A DNA stretch of 64,000 bases from Lepiota brunneoincarnata (Eukaryota > Basidiomycota > Agaricomycetes > Agaricales > Agaricaceae). The stretch covers positions 496,001 through 560,000 of the forward strand of contig JAEBUN010000007.1 of the NCBI GenBank assembly GCA_023014365.1, written 5' to 3'. Within the stretch, counting starts at the first letter, position 1. Each line of letters starts with the position of its first letter. Shown piece after piece: positions 19,701 through 32,847 of the stretch. Below the pieces are notes generated by a model, which saw only the letters and a list, made by a program, of their open reading frames with translations, did no database searches and was not told where the DNA came from. The position numbers and the translations under genes are program-made.

Positions 19701-20328
19701 TGTCATATCCATGCCAACTCAGAGTCTAATCATTTAAACTTTGGCTTCTCAACTCCACATGTGCTCCACACAACAACCCTCTGCCCTCTGACTTGGCCCT
19801 GACTTGCTCCAACCACAACCCACTGCACCAATCACACAACCACCTCCACATGTGCCATGGTCACCTGACCCTTGGTGTCTCTAATTCCCAGTCTCCATAC
19901 CTGTACCGGTTTCCATTCCATTTGTAATCTGTTCATAATCCATTTGTAACTATATCAGTCTCCACTTTGCTCTGCACATAGTCAGTACAAGTCATAGTTT
20001 GTAAGGCCAGTAGTATATATACCATAGGTACTTGGCTTGTACTCTTCAGTCTGCTAATCGAATTGAGCAGCAGACTAGCTCCCTGTCTCCCTATCCTCCT
20101 CTCTCTATCTTGCCTCACTCCACTTCAGCCCTGACCCCCTGAAATATGGATTAGGACAGCAGGAGGGCACAGCACATACACTGAGGCCACAAGTCCAACT
20201 CCCCACCCAAAGTACTCTGCCTCAGTCCCAAAGTCTACATACTGACTTTGCCTTGTCCCCCAGTTACCTTATATCAAGGATACCACCCCGACCCTCTGCT
20301 TCAGTCCTGATCCATACTGGCTCTAACA
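19701..20328 (+). mobile_element. Solo LTR, family LTR-4
   Basis: This 628 bp unit begins TGTCATATCC and ends CTCTAACA. An exact 5 bp duplication GCTTG flanks it (19696-19700 and 20329-20333), and LINE-A sequence is collinear across it. A TATA box (GTATATATACC) lies near 20013-20023, followed by a pyrimidine-rich leader. A second copy at 32934-33594 follows a polypurine tract, which fixes the plus orientation. Confidence 0.85.
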
Positions 20329-20751
20329 GCTTGCTACTGCATGGAGTTAAACATCTTGAGAATTCCCTTATTACAGAAACCCTCATGATACCACATACAA
20401 AATCCATATGTGGCTATAGGAACCATGCAGGACCAGTTCCATGAGAGCACTCTTCACCTTGGGCTGAAGCACTGGGGTGAGAGACGAGATAGAACAAGGG
20501 TGCTCCAGGGAGCTCCCTCTGAACTCATGGCCCAGCAAGGGCCAAAGCAAATGATTCACTGCAAGAGTGACAACCCGGAATATTGTTCAGGAGGCCAGTT
20601 TCTTGAAATGCAACCAGAAGGGCAGAAGGCCTACAAGGGCCTCTGCCCCCCTGGAGGGGGATGTGCGAAAAGTACTGACAATCCAATTAGTGGCATGCCG
20701 CTGCATGGAGTTGAACATCTTGAGGATTCCCTTATTATAGAAACCCTTGTG

Positions 20752-22879
20752 ATGATCACCTGTAGGCTATTGGGGAGTCACTTGAGCTTGCTATGGAGTA
20801 CTTGGTCAAGCATTCCGTGGTGTTGATGGTGGGTTCCTCTTGGAAAAGGGCCTGGAATGCTTTTGACAGGCTCCTGCGGTGCACTGGGCATTGCAGGTAC
20901 CTTGACTTTGGGCTGAAGTGCAAGGGGAATGACAAGGTGACCCTCCAGCAGTCCATTATCAATGGGATGCACCCCTGTGGGAGGAACATCTCAGACGTCC
21001 CAGAGGTCATTGGAGGTCCTAGCAAGGTCAAACCTGCTGGGGCTGCCCCACCCTCCCAGCTGGCCATAGTGCCAGTCCCTATGGATATGGCTCCCAACTC
21101 CAATACCACCTTGGCCACAGCGTCTGGTGGGGCTAAGTCCTTCAAAGTGAAGGGCAAGGGCAAGGCCCCCCCTCCCCCAGCACTGCTGCCTAACCCTTTG
21201 GGTCCTGGCCTGTCACAAGCCAGCATGTCCTACATGTGAATGGCATTCCTGCCACTACCGAAGGTCAATCTCTCCACCAAGCCCAGGGGGACCAAACGTT
21301 CCTTCACTCAGGTGGCTGCTGCCCCCCTGGTTTCAAGGGATGGCAATACCAAGGTTGCGGAGGCTATCGCTGCTATGGCAAGGGCCTTCCTCCACCTCTC
21401 CCCTGCAGACATCCTCCACACTGTTGGTAGGGGGTCCCCCACTCCGTTGTCTGGAAGGCCCTGCAAAAGGCCTCACAACACTACTTCTGGCCCCACAAGG
21501 CACCAGGATGTCATCCTGTTTGTGGGCCCTCATCCTCCAGTCAAAGATCTGTCTCAGGTCATCGCTGAAGCCAATTGGGCCCTTCTCAATGTGAAGTCCT
21601 CTCTCAATGTCACATCCACCTCCCCAGCTTACGATGGCCTGTCCCTTGTGGCTGACCCAGTCATGTCCCCCATGGATCTTAACATGATCCAAGACTGGGC
21701 CTCCCAGTTCTTCCCTGTAGGTTCGAAGCCTACAGCAACAGTCCCCTCCTCTAAGTCCTTCATGAAGGTGTCGGACATCCCCTTCTTCACCCCTGACAGG
21801 TCTTGCATCACCAGTTAGTGGATTGAGAACATCATGCAACAGTCATCACATTGTGGTTTTCAAAACCTCCAGGGCCCTCCCTGGGTTAGGAGGAATTCTG
21901 ACAAATCAGACACTGTGACTGTCTGGTTCGAGATCTGGGACTTGCAGACCAGGTCCTCTTCCAAGTCGATGATTGGGAGGTCATTGGCCGTTGGGCCCTG
22001 TGCTTGCCCTATAAGCATGGCCTCCCAGTGGGTTGGGATGTCTCTCTGCCAGCATTGCTGGCAGTGGGGGCACCTGACTAATGTCTGCAGGGCAAGATTC
22101 CTGACCTGCCCCACCTGCTCTGAGCCACACAGCAAGGAGAACCATAGGTTGATAGTGGGGTGCTGCAAGGCCCACCCCAAAGCAAACCCACTGGTTGCTA
22201 GCACTGCTGAGAGCATAGAGTGCCCTCATCAGCCCTGATGTAGGAACTGTGGCGGTCCCCATGCCACCCACAACAAGAAATGCCCTTTCTGGCACAAGTG
22301 TTTTGAGGATGGTTGGGCCAAGAAGAGATATCAGGAGGCAAGAGGTACACAGTTCCCCTACTGCCCCCAAGGTCTTGCTAACTCAGTCTAGGAGTAATGC
22401 CTAGGTTCCTTAATGAGTTACATGTATGCTCTCAGAATGTAAACCATAATTACATTTTGTTGGACACTTTTCTCAAGTTGTATAAAAATGACTTTGACAT
22501 CCTGTTTGTGCAAGAACCCCCCTGGTGCAATCTTCGTAAGGCTCCCTCTACTGTTTCTAAGGACAGTGAGGGTATTATAGGCACTCCACTCCACCTGGAG
22601 TGGACTTGTATCTGGAACCCTCAGCTGGGCGATTTGTCCCCATGAGTGCTGGCTTATGTCCACTTGAGGCTAAAGCTTTTGCAGCCATCCCTCTGTAGGG
22701 ACTTGGTTGACCATTGCAACATTATGGTTGTGTCCATGTGGCAGGGGGGACACACCTATAATCTTATGAACATCTATTCCAACAACTGGCACACCACCAT
22801 TCTCGCTCTTAGGGAACTGGTGGATTCTCTGCCTGCCATGACTTACATGGTGGGCAATTTCAATTGTCACTTGGAGTGG
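20752..22879 (+). mobile_element. LINE-A fragment: most of ORF1 and the start of ORF2, decayed
   Basis: It begins in ORF1 at about residue 145 and runs through the zinc knuckles to the ORF1 end, then ORF2 from ATG 22397 into the endonuclease. ORF1 is broken by stops at 21237 (TGA), 21816 (TAG) and about 22236. ORF2 has the family-wide TGA at 22643-22645. The TAATG overlap is conserved as sequence. The copy is cut at 22879 in the middle of the GNFNCHLEW motif by a minus-strand LINE-A. Confidence 0.8.
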
Positions 22880-23935
22880 TTTTTTTTTTTTTTTTTTTTT
22901 TGAAATCAACAATTTATAATGCAGTGCTCAAATGCAGTCCACATGCACTAGCTATGTATAAGGCAACTAATACATGGTATAACTACCAATAAAGGTAGGG
23001 AAGAGAGTCCTGCTGACTTGAAAGGCTACACTCCATAAAGAAGTGTGTGTGGGTGAAGAGCTTGCTACCTGGATGAAAACCAGGGTGCAACAGATGAGGG
23101 GTAGATAGGGCCAACAGGTCCACCCCCCAAAGGGGGTTAGGAGTCAATTCCCTGTAAATCCCTACACCCCACAGACAGAGGCTCTAAGAACTTTGGGTTT
23201 CCACCCTCATCAGGTGTTAGGAGTCAATTCTCCATAAATCGCTACATCCCGCCCTAGAGCAAGGGGTGAATAACCCAAAGGCCCTCCCCAGTTATCCCAC
23301 TCCCTCAGGGGGGTGGGATTAGAATGAAAACACTGAAGGATTTTGCTCCAGGAAGCCCAGAAGGGCATCGAGGTCATGGGGCAAACTGCCATGTCGTGTA
23401 TACTTCAGACATGAAGTGAGAATGTGAGTATGGGTTTCAAGCCACAGCCCACAAGGACAGGAGTGGTCCTCCTGGGGGTGGAATCTAGTGTGGTACTCTC
23501 CTATAGGGGTGTGACCAAGTATAGTGCGGACTACCCACACTGTGCCAGCAGCAGACATCTAAGGGCCAATTTCTCAGAGCCAAGTACTGCTGGAGAGGTA
23601 TGAGGGTTGGATAGGCTTCCTGAGGGAGTCCAACAGGGGGAGGAAGTTCCTACCCCTATACAAGGGTGAACGAAACATGTTCACCCACTTGTCAATGCAC
23701 CCCCTTGTGACCTCAGCCTGGAGGGAGTCAATGGTGGTCACCGGGCAAACGCCCAGCAACACATGGAGCTTCTTTGCCCATTGCAACAGCATCAGAGTGA
23801 AGTTCTGCAACAGAGCCTGAGGGCACCTGCCAGAAGGTAATGGTCTACTGGGCCTTAACAGACAGCCAGCGATCTAGGGACCAGCACACCTCCAGGGAAT
23901 GGGCCTGGCTGGCATGCACAGAGGGGGAGAATTTA
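22880..23935 (-). mobile_element. LINE-A copy (minus): tail, 3' UTR and RNase H region
   Basis: A poly(T) and reversed family tail, then 3' UTR, then the ORF2 C-terminus and part of RNase H on the minus strand. The interrupted endonuclease of the flanking plus-strand copy does not resume at 23936, so the far end is a rearrangement rather than a clean insertion. In-frame stops are present. Confidence 0.7.
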
Positions 23936-24649
23936 TAACGTGGTGCTCAAACGCAGTCTGTGTGCACTAGCTACAACAAAGCAACTAATACATGGTATAA
24001 CTACCAACTAAGGTAGGGGAGAAAGCCCTGCTGGCTTGAAAGGCTACACTCCGTAAAGAAGTGTGCATGGGTGAAGAGCTCACTACCCCAACAAAAACCA
24101 GGGCGCAACAGATGAGGGGTGGATAGGGCCAACAGGTCCCCCCCCCAAAGGGGGTTAGGAGTTGATTTCCTGTAAATCCCTACACCTCACAGACAGAGGC
24201 TCTAAGAACTTCAGGTCTCTGCCCTTATCAGGCATTAGGAGTCAATTCTCCATAAATCACTACACCCCGCCCAAGGGTGAGGGGCAAATAACCACTGGTT
24301 CCTCGAGACCAGAGTCTGCAAAAGGGGAATAACCCAAAGGCCCTCCCCAGTTATCCCACCCCTTGGGGCTGGGATAGGAATGCAAACACAGAGGGGTTAC
24401 ATTCCAGAAAGCCCAGAAGGGCATTGAGGTCGCAGGGTAAGCCACCACATCATGTATGCTTTGGGCAGGAAGTGAGAATATGAGTACAGGTTTCAAGCCA
24501 CAACCCACAAGGACAGAAGTGATCCTCCTGGGGATGGAATCTAGCGTGGTACTCCCCTATAGGGGCGTGACCGAGTACAGTACAGGCTGCCCACGCTGTG
24601 CCAGTGACAGACATCTGAGGGCCAATTTCTCGGAGCCAGGTACCTCCGG

Positions 24650-25950
24650 TGATACGCTGATTTCATGCCTATACATGAATTCCGTACTCTGGAACGATTC
24701 TCTACATAGAATCATTGGCTATATCATTAAAGAACTCTATAGAGGATTGGTACTATATCCCGTAGTAGCCAGTTTGACCAAATTGAGGATACTCGAGCCT
24801 CGGACGTGTTCAAACCAGTTCATTATCACTAAGCTTAGTGAACCAAGCTATCAGAACGCTCTCCGGAGGGATTCAGGACTCTACATAGCCTATCGAGTAT
24901 ACCCCGGTCACATCAAGGGACCTTACGAGCAGTTTTCTGATGAACCCGAATGTGTTTGAACATAAAAGAATGTACCTAGTGGCTGTCGCAGGCGTATTAC
25001 GTCTATAGCAAGTTCAATAATAATGACCGGACCACGGAACGGAACATCCAACGTTTGGGAGGCAATACCCGATGCCCAAAACCCTAGAAATATCAAAGAC
25101 TCCTAATTAACAAGTGCTTTGTGGGTCCCAGCACTTCGGCATACTGCTTAACTGAGATTAATTACAACGGATCAAGGGATTGTCCATCCGCTATACATTC
25201 CGATCATAATTGATCCAGAAACTTAATGCACTCGCGTGGATGCAGAATAATGCAGACGAGCATGGAACACGTCTGGCTGGATTGCCATTTGTTAATCAGA
25301 GAAAAACCCATAACCCAGGGTGAGGTAGAAATGCTGCCAAACCTTCCAAAATGTTCTACAGTGCCTGTAACAATTAAGCTTATTGTTTTCTATTTCATAT
25401 TTACTATCTCTCGTATGTATCTAAACAATATAAATACAGTCGCACTTGTTCATGGAGAAGCAAGAGGTCTCACCCCCGCTTCCACACGCAAGTCTGCGAG
25501 CCGTGATCAAGAACGGTTTCAGAGGGCTATTTAGTGTGCGTCGTTAAGTGTGATTTCTTCAGTCGTCGACCAACCCAGAGACAGAGACAGAGACCAGAGT
25601 TCAGAGTTTAGAGTTCCAGAGTGCTAGAGACAGAGACAGAGACAGAGACCAGAGTTCAGAGACCAGAGACCAGAGACCAGAGACCCTGTGCTTTGAATTG
25701 ACAGGGATTGTCCTTTCATTGTTGCACCATACGGCTAAGATAACTTCAACAGCTGTTCGTTAACCTCTAAAAACACTACTCTCTTGAATTTCGCTGTCAG
25801 AACACACCCCCAGAACACCCTAAAAGACGAAACTGTTCATTATCTATCTCATTCCACTTGTATTAGCTTAAGCTTATCAAATTGCGGCTAAGCTTAGTGA
25901 AAACAAGTCCACTATCTATATTAAAACCTACAAAAGTTTCTACCTTTTCA
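24650..25950 (+). mobile_element. Solo LTR, family LTR-2 (1.3 kb), best-preserved copy
   Basis: This 1301 bp unit opens TGATACGC and closes CTTTTCA. An exact 4 bp duplication CCGG flanks it (24646-24649 and 25951-25954), and the LINE-A sequence across the site is collinear. A TATA box lies at 25429-25436. Downstream are CAGAGA-type repeats (25578-25690). A 94-codon frame from ATG at about 24675 to 24959 is open in all three copies; its product is not recognisable. It is CpG-richer than the copy at 2266-3563. Confidence 0.85.
25429..25436 (+). promoter_or_regulatory. TATA box of LTR-2
   Basis: TATAAATA lies about 780 bp into the LTR, in a locally AT-rich stretch followed by less AT-rich sequence, as expected at a U3/R boundary. 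The same box is present at the matching place in the copies at 2266-3563 (reverse strand) and 40563-43632. Confidence 0.5.
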
Positions 25951-28200
25951 CCGGAGATACAAGGGTTGGAGAGGCTTCCTGAGGGAGTCCAACAGAGAGA
26001 GGAAGTTCCTACCCTGATACAAGTGTGAGCAAAACATGTTCACCCACTCATTGATACACCCCCTTGTGACCTCAGCCCGGAGGGAGTCGATGGTGGTTGT
26101 TGGGTGAGTGCCCAGCAAGACATGAAGCTCCTTCGCCATTGCAACAGCATCAGAGTGAAGCTCTACAACAGAGCCTGAGGGCATCTGCCAGAAGGTAATG
26201 GTCCACCGGGCCTTATCAGACAGCCAATGTTCCAGAGATTGGCACACCTCCAGGGAATGAACCTGGCCAGTGTGCACAGAAGGATCCACAGCTCTGTGGG
26301 TGGAGCCCATGGAGCTAGTGTAGATAAAGATGTGATCGTTTTTGACACAGTCTAGGACCATGCCTACTCCCAATCAAATGGAGTGGAGTTCCACATCAGC
26401 AAGCAGAACTCTCCCTGCGGCCTGCCTGGCCTGCCTGACCAAGTGCCTGCCTGCAAACACGCAAGCTGCCAAAACAGCCTGCAGCCTCCCACATGGCAGC
26501 CAGTGGGCACCAGCCACTATACAAGCAGATGATGGGTCAGCCTGTGCCCTCTGAATGGAGGTGTGCAGTCTGCTGAGATGCCATTGCTTCAAATCCCCCT
26601 CCGGATCAATGGTGTAGAGCATAAACTTGATCCGCTCCGAAAAGCGGTCCAAAAGTCTGAGACCTGGCCTGTTCTTGTCTGCAAATGGGCTGAATGGCTC
26701 AGTAAGCTGTGGAAGCATGCTCTGTACCTCCATAAGAGCACTCCTCACCTTGGGCCAAAGTGCCAGGGTGAGAGTTGAGATAGACTGAGGGTGCACCAGG
26801 GAGCTCCCCCTGAACTTGTGGCCTAGCACGGGCTGAAGTGGGTGGTTTGCTGCAAGAGTGGTGACCCAGAATATCGTTTGGGAACCCAACTTCTTGAGAT
26901 GCAACCGGAAGGGCAGAAGGGCTGCAATGGCTTCTGCCCCCCCAGAGGGGGACATGCAAAATGCACTGATGATCCAATTAGCGGCATGCCGCTGCATGGA
27001 ATTAAACATCTTGAGGATTCCCTTGTTATGGAAACCCTCATGATATCACATACGGAATCCATACATGGTAATAGGAACCATGCAGGACTGGTAAAGGAGG
27101 CACTTCTGGTCAGGAAGTAACCCCCAGGTTGAATTACCAAGCATCCCCATTGCACCAACTGTGGAGAAAGCTTTGGTAGAATAGTAGCATACATGCTTGT
27201 GGAAAGTGAGAGCATGATCGGAATAGAAGCACAAGTCAATGGGTGGGTTGGCATCCCTCGGGTTACGAGAGAAGTGGAAGACCTCAGACTTGGTATGCTC
27301 AAGCATGAGGCCAAAAGAATCAAAGAGCCCATGCACGCAGCGGTAGGCCACCTGCAGGGCAGAGATGTTGTCCTCCCAGGTCCTGGACTGGACTATGAGG
27401 GTCCCATTGTTGACATACAAAAGCATGTCCACATTGAGACTGGGAGTCCGCTGGTAATACAGGTAAACCAATGGAGTGAGATAGAGAGCAGACAGGACTA
27501 GGGACAGAGCAGAGCCCTGCCCCACACCCATGTCCACCTGCCTGGGGTCCAACTGGAAAGAGTTCCACAGATACGTGGTAGACCTCCCAACCAAGTATGA
27601 GCTGAAGAATCACACCAACTCAGGCGTAAAACCTGACCATGAAAGAACTGCCAGAATCATATCATGATTCAATGAAGGGAAGAACTGAGTGATGTCAAAG
27701 GCTACAACACTTGTCTGCAAGCCTCGAGCCCACCCCACACAAATGAGGTGGGTTTTTTTTTTTTTTCTTTGAAATCAACAATTTATAACATGGTGCTCGA
27801 ATGCAGTCCACATGCACTAGCTATGTACAAGGCAACTAATACATGGTATAACTACCAATAAAGGTAGGGAAGAGAGTCCCACTGACTTGAAAGGCTACAC
27901 TCTGTAAAGAAGTGCATGTGGGTGAAGAGCTCACTACCCCAATGAAAACCAGGGTGTGACAGATGAGGGGTGGATAGGGCCAACAGGTCCCCCTCTGAAG
28001 GGGTTTAGGAGTCAATTCTCTGTAAATCCCTACACCCCACAGACTGGGGCTCTAAGAACTTTGGGTCTCTGCCCTTATTGGGTGTTAGGAGTCAATTCTC
28101 CATAAATTGCTACACCCTGCCCTAGGGCAAGGGGCAAATAACCACTGGTTCCTCAAGGCCGAAGTCAGCGAGGGGAGAATAACCTGAAGGCCTTCCCCAG

Positions 28201-31200
28201 TTATCCCACCCCTTGGGGCCAGGATAGGAATGCAAATGTGGATGGATTGCATTCCAGAAAGCCCAGGAGGGTGTTGAGGTCACAGGGTAAGCCACCATGT
28301 TATGTAAACTTTGGACAAGAAGTGAGGATGTGAGTGTGGGTTTTAAGCCGCAACCCACAAGGACAGGAGTGATCCTCCTAGGGATGGAATCTAACGCAGT
28401 ACTCCCTATCAGGGCATGACTGAGTATAGTGCAGACTGCCCACGCTGTGCCAGCGACAGACATCCAAGGACCAATCTCTCAGAGCCAAGTACCTCCAGAG
28501 AGATACAAGGGTTGGAGAGGCCTCCCTAGGGAGTCCAACAGGGGGAGGAAGTTCCTGCCCCTATACAAGGGTGAGCAAAACATGTTCACCCACTTGTCAA
28601 TGCACCCCCTCGTGACCTCAGCCTGGAGGGAGTCGATAGTAGTCACCAGGCAGACACCTAGTGAGATGTGAAGCTCCTTCACCATCGCAATGGCATTAGA
28701 GTGAAGCTCTGCAACAGAGCCCAAGGGCACCTGCCAGAAGGTACAGTCCACTGGGCCTTAGCAGACAGCCAGCAATCTAGGGACTGGCACACCTCCAGGG
28801 AATGAGCCTGGCTGGCATGCACAGAGGGATCAACAGCTCTGCAGGCAGATCCCACAGAGCTGGTGTAGATGAATATGTGATTGGTTTCGACACAGTCTAG
28901 GACTATGCCTACTCCCAATCGAATGGAGTAGAGTTCCATGTCAGCAAGCAGAACTCTCCCTGCGGCCTGCCTGACCAAGTGCCCACCTGCAAACATGCAA
29001 GCCACTGAGATAGCCTGCAGTCTCCTGCACAGCAGCTGGTGAGCACTAGCTGCTATGCAAGCAGACAATGGGTCAGCCTGCGCCCTCCGAATGGAGGCGT
29101 GCAGTCCATCGAGATGCCGTTGCTTTGAATCCCCCTCCGGATCAATGGTGTACAGCATGAATTTGATCTGCTCTGAGAAGCGGTCCAAAAGTCTGAGACC
29201 TGGCCTGTTCTCATCCACGAACAGACTGAACAACTCAGTAAGCTGCAGAAGGACGTTCTGTACATCTATAAGAGCACTCTTCACCTTGGGCCGAAGCGCC
29301 AGGATGAGAGACAAAATAGATCAAGGGTGCACAGGAGAGCTCCCTCTGAACTCATGGCCCAGCAAGGCCTGAAGTGGATGATTTGCCACAAGTGTGGCAA
29401 CCCGGAATACTATTTGGGAGGCCAACTTCTTGAGATGCAGCCAGAAGGGCAGAAGGCCTGCCAGGGCCTCTGCCCCCCTGGAGGGGGATGTGCAGAATGC
29501 ACTAATGATCCAATTAGCAGTGCACCACTGCATGGAGTTGAACATCTTGAGGATTCCCTTGTTGCGGAAACCCTCGTGATACCACAAACAGAATCCATAT
29601 GTGGCTATAGGAACCATGCAGGACTGGTAAAGGAGGCGCTTCTGGTCAGGAAGCAGCCCCCGGGTTGAATTGCCAAGCATTCCCATTGTGCCAACCATGG
29701 AGAAAGCCTTGGTAGAATAGTAGTGCACATGCTCATGGAAGGTGAGAGCACAATCAAAATAGAAGCCCAAGTACCACCAAAACAGCTTAGGCCTCAACAG
29801 GGTGTCCCCCATGTACGGATGGAAGCCCAGGTCAATAGGCAGGTTGGCATCCCTTGGGTTGTGAGAGAAGTGGAAAACCTCAGACTTGGTGTGCTCAAGC
29901 ATGAGGCCAAATGAGTCAAAGAGCCCATGCACGCAGCAGTATGCCACCTGCAGGGCAGAAACGTTGTCCTCCCAAGTCTTGGTCTGGACTATAAGGGTCC
30001 CATCATCAACATGCTTTCATATGTTGACACCGAGGCTGGGGGTCCTCTGGTAGTACAGGTACACTAGGGGAGCAAGATACAAGGCAGACAAGACCAGTGA
30101 CAGAGCAGAGCCCTGCCCCATACCCACATCTGCCTGCCTGGGGTTGGACCAGAAGGAATTCCACAGGTACATGGTAGACCTCCTGACTAAGTAAGAGCCA
30201 AAGAATTGTACCAGCTCAGGCACAAATCCTGACTGTGACAGCACTGCCAGAATCATATCATGATTCAGTGAAGGAAAGAACTGAGCAATGTCAAAGGCGA
30301 CAATGCTTGTCTGCATCCCCTGAGCCCCCACATGAACGAGATGGGTGAGGATCAACCCAGTGTCCTCAGTGGACTTCTGGCAGATACCACCAACCTGGTT
30401 GGGATGAAACATGCTGCAGGATGCTCAGTCCGCCACGATGTCCTTCAGGTATGACCACGTAATGTGGTCAGGCCTGGGAGCAGGCCTCTTTGCACAAGAA
30501 TGCAGAGTGTCCTTGAGCTCCAGGGTTGAGAATGGGTACCACACTCTCTCCGTTTGCATAGGAAGAGCATCCAATACTGAGGGATCTACAGCGCGGCCAG
30601 AGGCCATGTTGTAGGTTCCATGAAGGGCATCCCAAAGGGAGTCCATATCGTGACACAGCACTCTATTGTGCTGAATCACATCACTTGTGGGGAGCTTGCA
30701 CTGTTTAACCCAGGCCATGAGGTCCCAGGGGCACTTGTTCGCAGAGGCCATCTCCTCGATCTTCTCATCGAAGAATTTGTGCTTGATGGCCTTAACAACA
30801 TACCAGAACTTGAACTACATGTCCCCCAAAGGAGCCACTTGGTATGCCTGAATGGCAGCAGTACACTCATCATTCCACCATGGATTAGAGCGCCCCACAA
30901 TGAACACCTCCTCAGAGAAGGTGTCCCAAGCCTGGGAGATGATATGAGCCACAGCCGAAGCTGTGGACTCCACCTCCACAGGGGTGTCTAAGGGCAGTTG
31001 CAGGGTGGCCAACCCCTCACATATCTGCGCCACAAATTTTGACTCATTGTTGCTATTGGGCTTCAGAACTCGATGGATCACACCAGTCATAAAATAAGTG
31101 ACTGGAAGAACCAGAGTTAGAGGAGCATGGTCCAATGGACTGCGCTTCTCAAGATTGATCAGGGGCCTGAGATCCAGATCTTGAGCCATTGGGAGGAAGA

Positions 31201-31837
31201 CAAGATCTATCACCAATGGTGACCTATTCGCATCATGTGAGAAGTGAGTCAGGCCCGGTACTGCGGTAGCACCAAATCAAGTCCCAGATCCATCCCAACC
31301 TCCAGAAGAGATTGGGCAATCCCCGGATGTGAGACCTGATTAGGATCCCACCACTCCAAGTGGCAATTGAAGTCACCCGCCATGTAAGTCATGGCAGGCA
31401 GGGAGTCCACCAGCCCCCTAAGGGCCAAAATGGCAGTGTGCCGGTCATTGGAATAGATATTCATAAGGTTATATGTAGGTGTGCCCCCCCTGCCACATGG
31501 ACACAATTATAATGTCTCAGTGGTTGACCAAGTCCCTGCGAAGGGATGGCCACAACAACTTCAGCCTCAAGTGGACATAAGCCAGCACTCATGGGGACGA
31601 ATCATCTGGCTGAGGGTTCCAAATGCAAGTCCACTCCGGATGGAGTGGAGCACCTACAATGCCCTCACCATCCTTACAAACAGTAGAGGGAGCCTTACAG
31701 AGGTTTTGCCAAGGGGGTTCTTGCATGAAAAAGATATCAAAGTTATTCTTATACAACTCAAGATAATTGTCCAACAAAATGTAATTACGATTTACATTCT
31801 TAGACCATATGCGTAACTCATTCTGGAACCTAGGCAT
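28201..31837 (-). pseudogene. LINE-A ORF2 (endonuclease, RT, RNase H), broken
   Basis: ATG at 31837 overlaps ORF1 stop codons in the context TAATG, and the end is TAA at 28201-28203. In order: endonuclease with FMQEPPW, GDFNCH and VIDLVFLP; linker; RT with the FHPNQVGG, FDIAQFFPS and GQGSALS blocks; the region after RT; an RNase H-like domain with the family-A losses; and the Cys/His tail. Stops include the family-wide TGA near 31590. The YVDD segment near 30005 is disrupted. The protein would nick and reverse-transcribe, but this copy cannot make it. Confidence 0.8.
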
Positions 31838-32326
31838 TACTCCTAGATTGAGTTAGCAGGACCCTGGGGGTGGCAGTTGAGCCACATACCTTCTGATATC
31901 TCTTCTTGGCCCAACCATCTTCAAAACGCTTGCGCCAGAAAGGGCTTTTCTTGTCATGGGCAGCATGGGGGCCACCACAGTTCCTACAACGGGGCTGATG
32001 AGGGCACTCCGTGCCCCTCCTCGATGAGTCACTTCAGCTCTATGTGATCATTTGGTCAGCAAACCTTGCAGCCAGAAACCCCTACTCACCTTCAAATTGG
32101 TGGTCCGGCATACCTCTAGCCCCACTCGGCTCTGTCTCTTCTTGACCCCCGCATCGTTTCTTCATTTTGCTATACCATTGGCAACTTCTAGTGTTGCTTG
32201 GACCTTTGTCAGCATTATCATCATTGGAATTCTTGTAATTACTTACCCACCAGCAATCTCACACTGGACCTCATCCCACTGACATCTCCAGCATGGGTTA
32301 TCGCCCCTGAATATGTGTTTGTTGCC

Positions 32327-32803
32327 CTACCGCAGGGCCACCCTCACCTTTCCCTTTCCCTTTCCCCTTCCCTTCACATCTGAATCTTCAGACTCCTCCT
32401 CCTCCTCCTCTTTGTCCCTTGCCGCATTATTGCCTGTGTAATTCAGGTTGGACTCTTCATGGTCAATTTCCATGGGCTGCTCTGGCAGGCAGCTAGATGA
32501 AGCCATCGTGGTCATCACAACAAGTTGGGCCCAGATTGCCCAACATTTGTCCTCAGCAGCTTCCTCTTGCTGTCACCTGATCTCTTCCACCTGTTGCTCC
32601 CTAGCCTGCTCCTCCGCTTGCCGCTGATGCAGTTCAATCATACATCACTGTTCTTTCTCTTGACGCTCTACTACCAATTGCCATTCCTCCTCTTCCAACC
32701 TCTCGATCTCCTTCCACATCTGCTCCTCCTGCTCTGCCTTTTCCCTCAGTAACTGTGCTTTGCACTCTGCTGCAGTTGGTTGTCAAGACAATTGACTGCT
32801 CAT
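32327..32803 (-). pseudogene. Antisense Glu-rich coiled-coil ORF in LTR-4 internal region
   Basis: From ATG 32803 one minus-strand frame can be followed for about 158 codons to TAG at 32327, through three in-frame TGA codons, each probably a former CGA. The product has a long Glu/Arg/Gln-rich heptad-like helix (residues about 15-85), then MTTMASSS..., a run of acidic residues and GKGKGKV. Beyond the TAG the frame continues towards a CWRC pair. I infer a Gag-like or accessory protein of the kind common in agaricomycete repeats. It lies between the coding region and the 3' LTR, opposite to the element. Confidence 0.55.
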
Positions 32804-32847
32804 GGTGGTAGGAAGTCAAGTGTGTATTTTCAGACCAAGCCAGTTCA

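Larger units (their letters stand above)
17250..20751 (-). mobile_element. LINE-A copy (minus) split by two solo LTRs
   Basis: It starts as poly(T) plus the reversed family tail, then the 3' UTR and ORF2 from its stop at 17699 upward through RNase H towards RT. LTR-3 (18937-19635) and LTR-4 (19701-20328) lie within it, and the short LINE-A pieces 19641-19700 and 20334-20751 join exactly once both are removed. Part of the sequence near 20410-20620 repeats the RNase H segment, so a further rearrangement is likely. It ends at about 20751, where plus-strand ORF1 sequence begins. Confidence 0.75.
23936..27752 (-). mobile_element. LINE-A copy (minus) lacking its poly(A) end, split by LTR-2
   Basis: This copy begins at AATTTATAACG, missing the GTTGATTTC and poly(A) that other copies keep, which suggests recombination at that point. 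It covers the 3' UTR, ORF2 tail and RNase H (25951-26370), then the region up to RT near 27600, all on the minus strand. The LTR at 24650-25950 interrupts it with an exact duplication. The RT motif reads YVNN in place of YVDD. It stops at a poly(T) at 27753. Confidence 0.75.

Noticed and set aside
17250..20751. Insertion of this LINE-A into the 5' UTR copy at 17125 with resumption at 20752
   Set aside because: The ORF1 sequence at 20752 starts about 145 codons further on and no duplication links the two sides, so a simple insertion is not supported.
25578..25690. CRISPR-like or satellite array of CAGAGA repeats
   Set aside because: The units are short, irregular and spacer-free, and recur at the same place in every LTR-2 copy, so they are part of the LTR.
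32327..32803. Ordinary Gag of a minus-strand LTR element
   Set aside because: The purine tract abuts the plus-strand LTR start, and the bases that would be the minus-strand primer-binding site (GTGCCCCCCC) do not resemble a tRNA 3' end. I keep it as an alternative.
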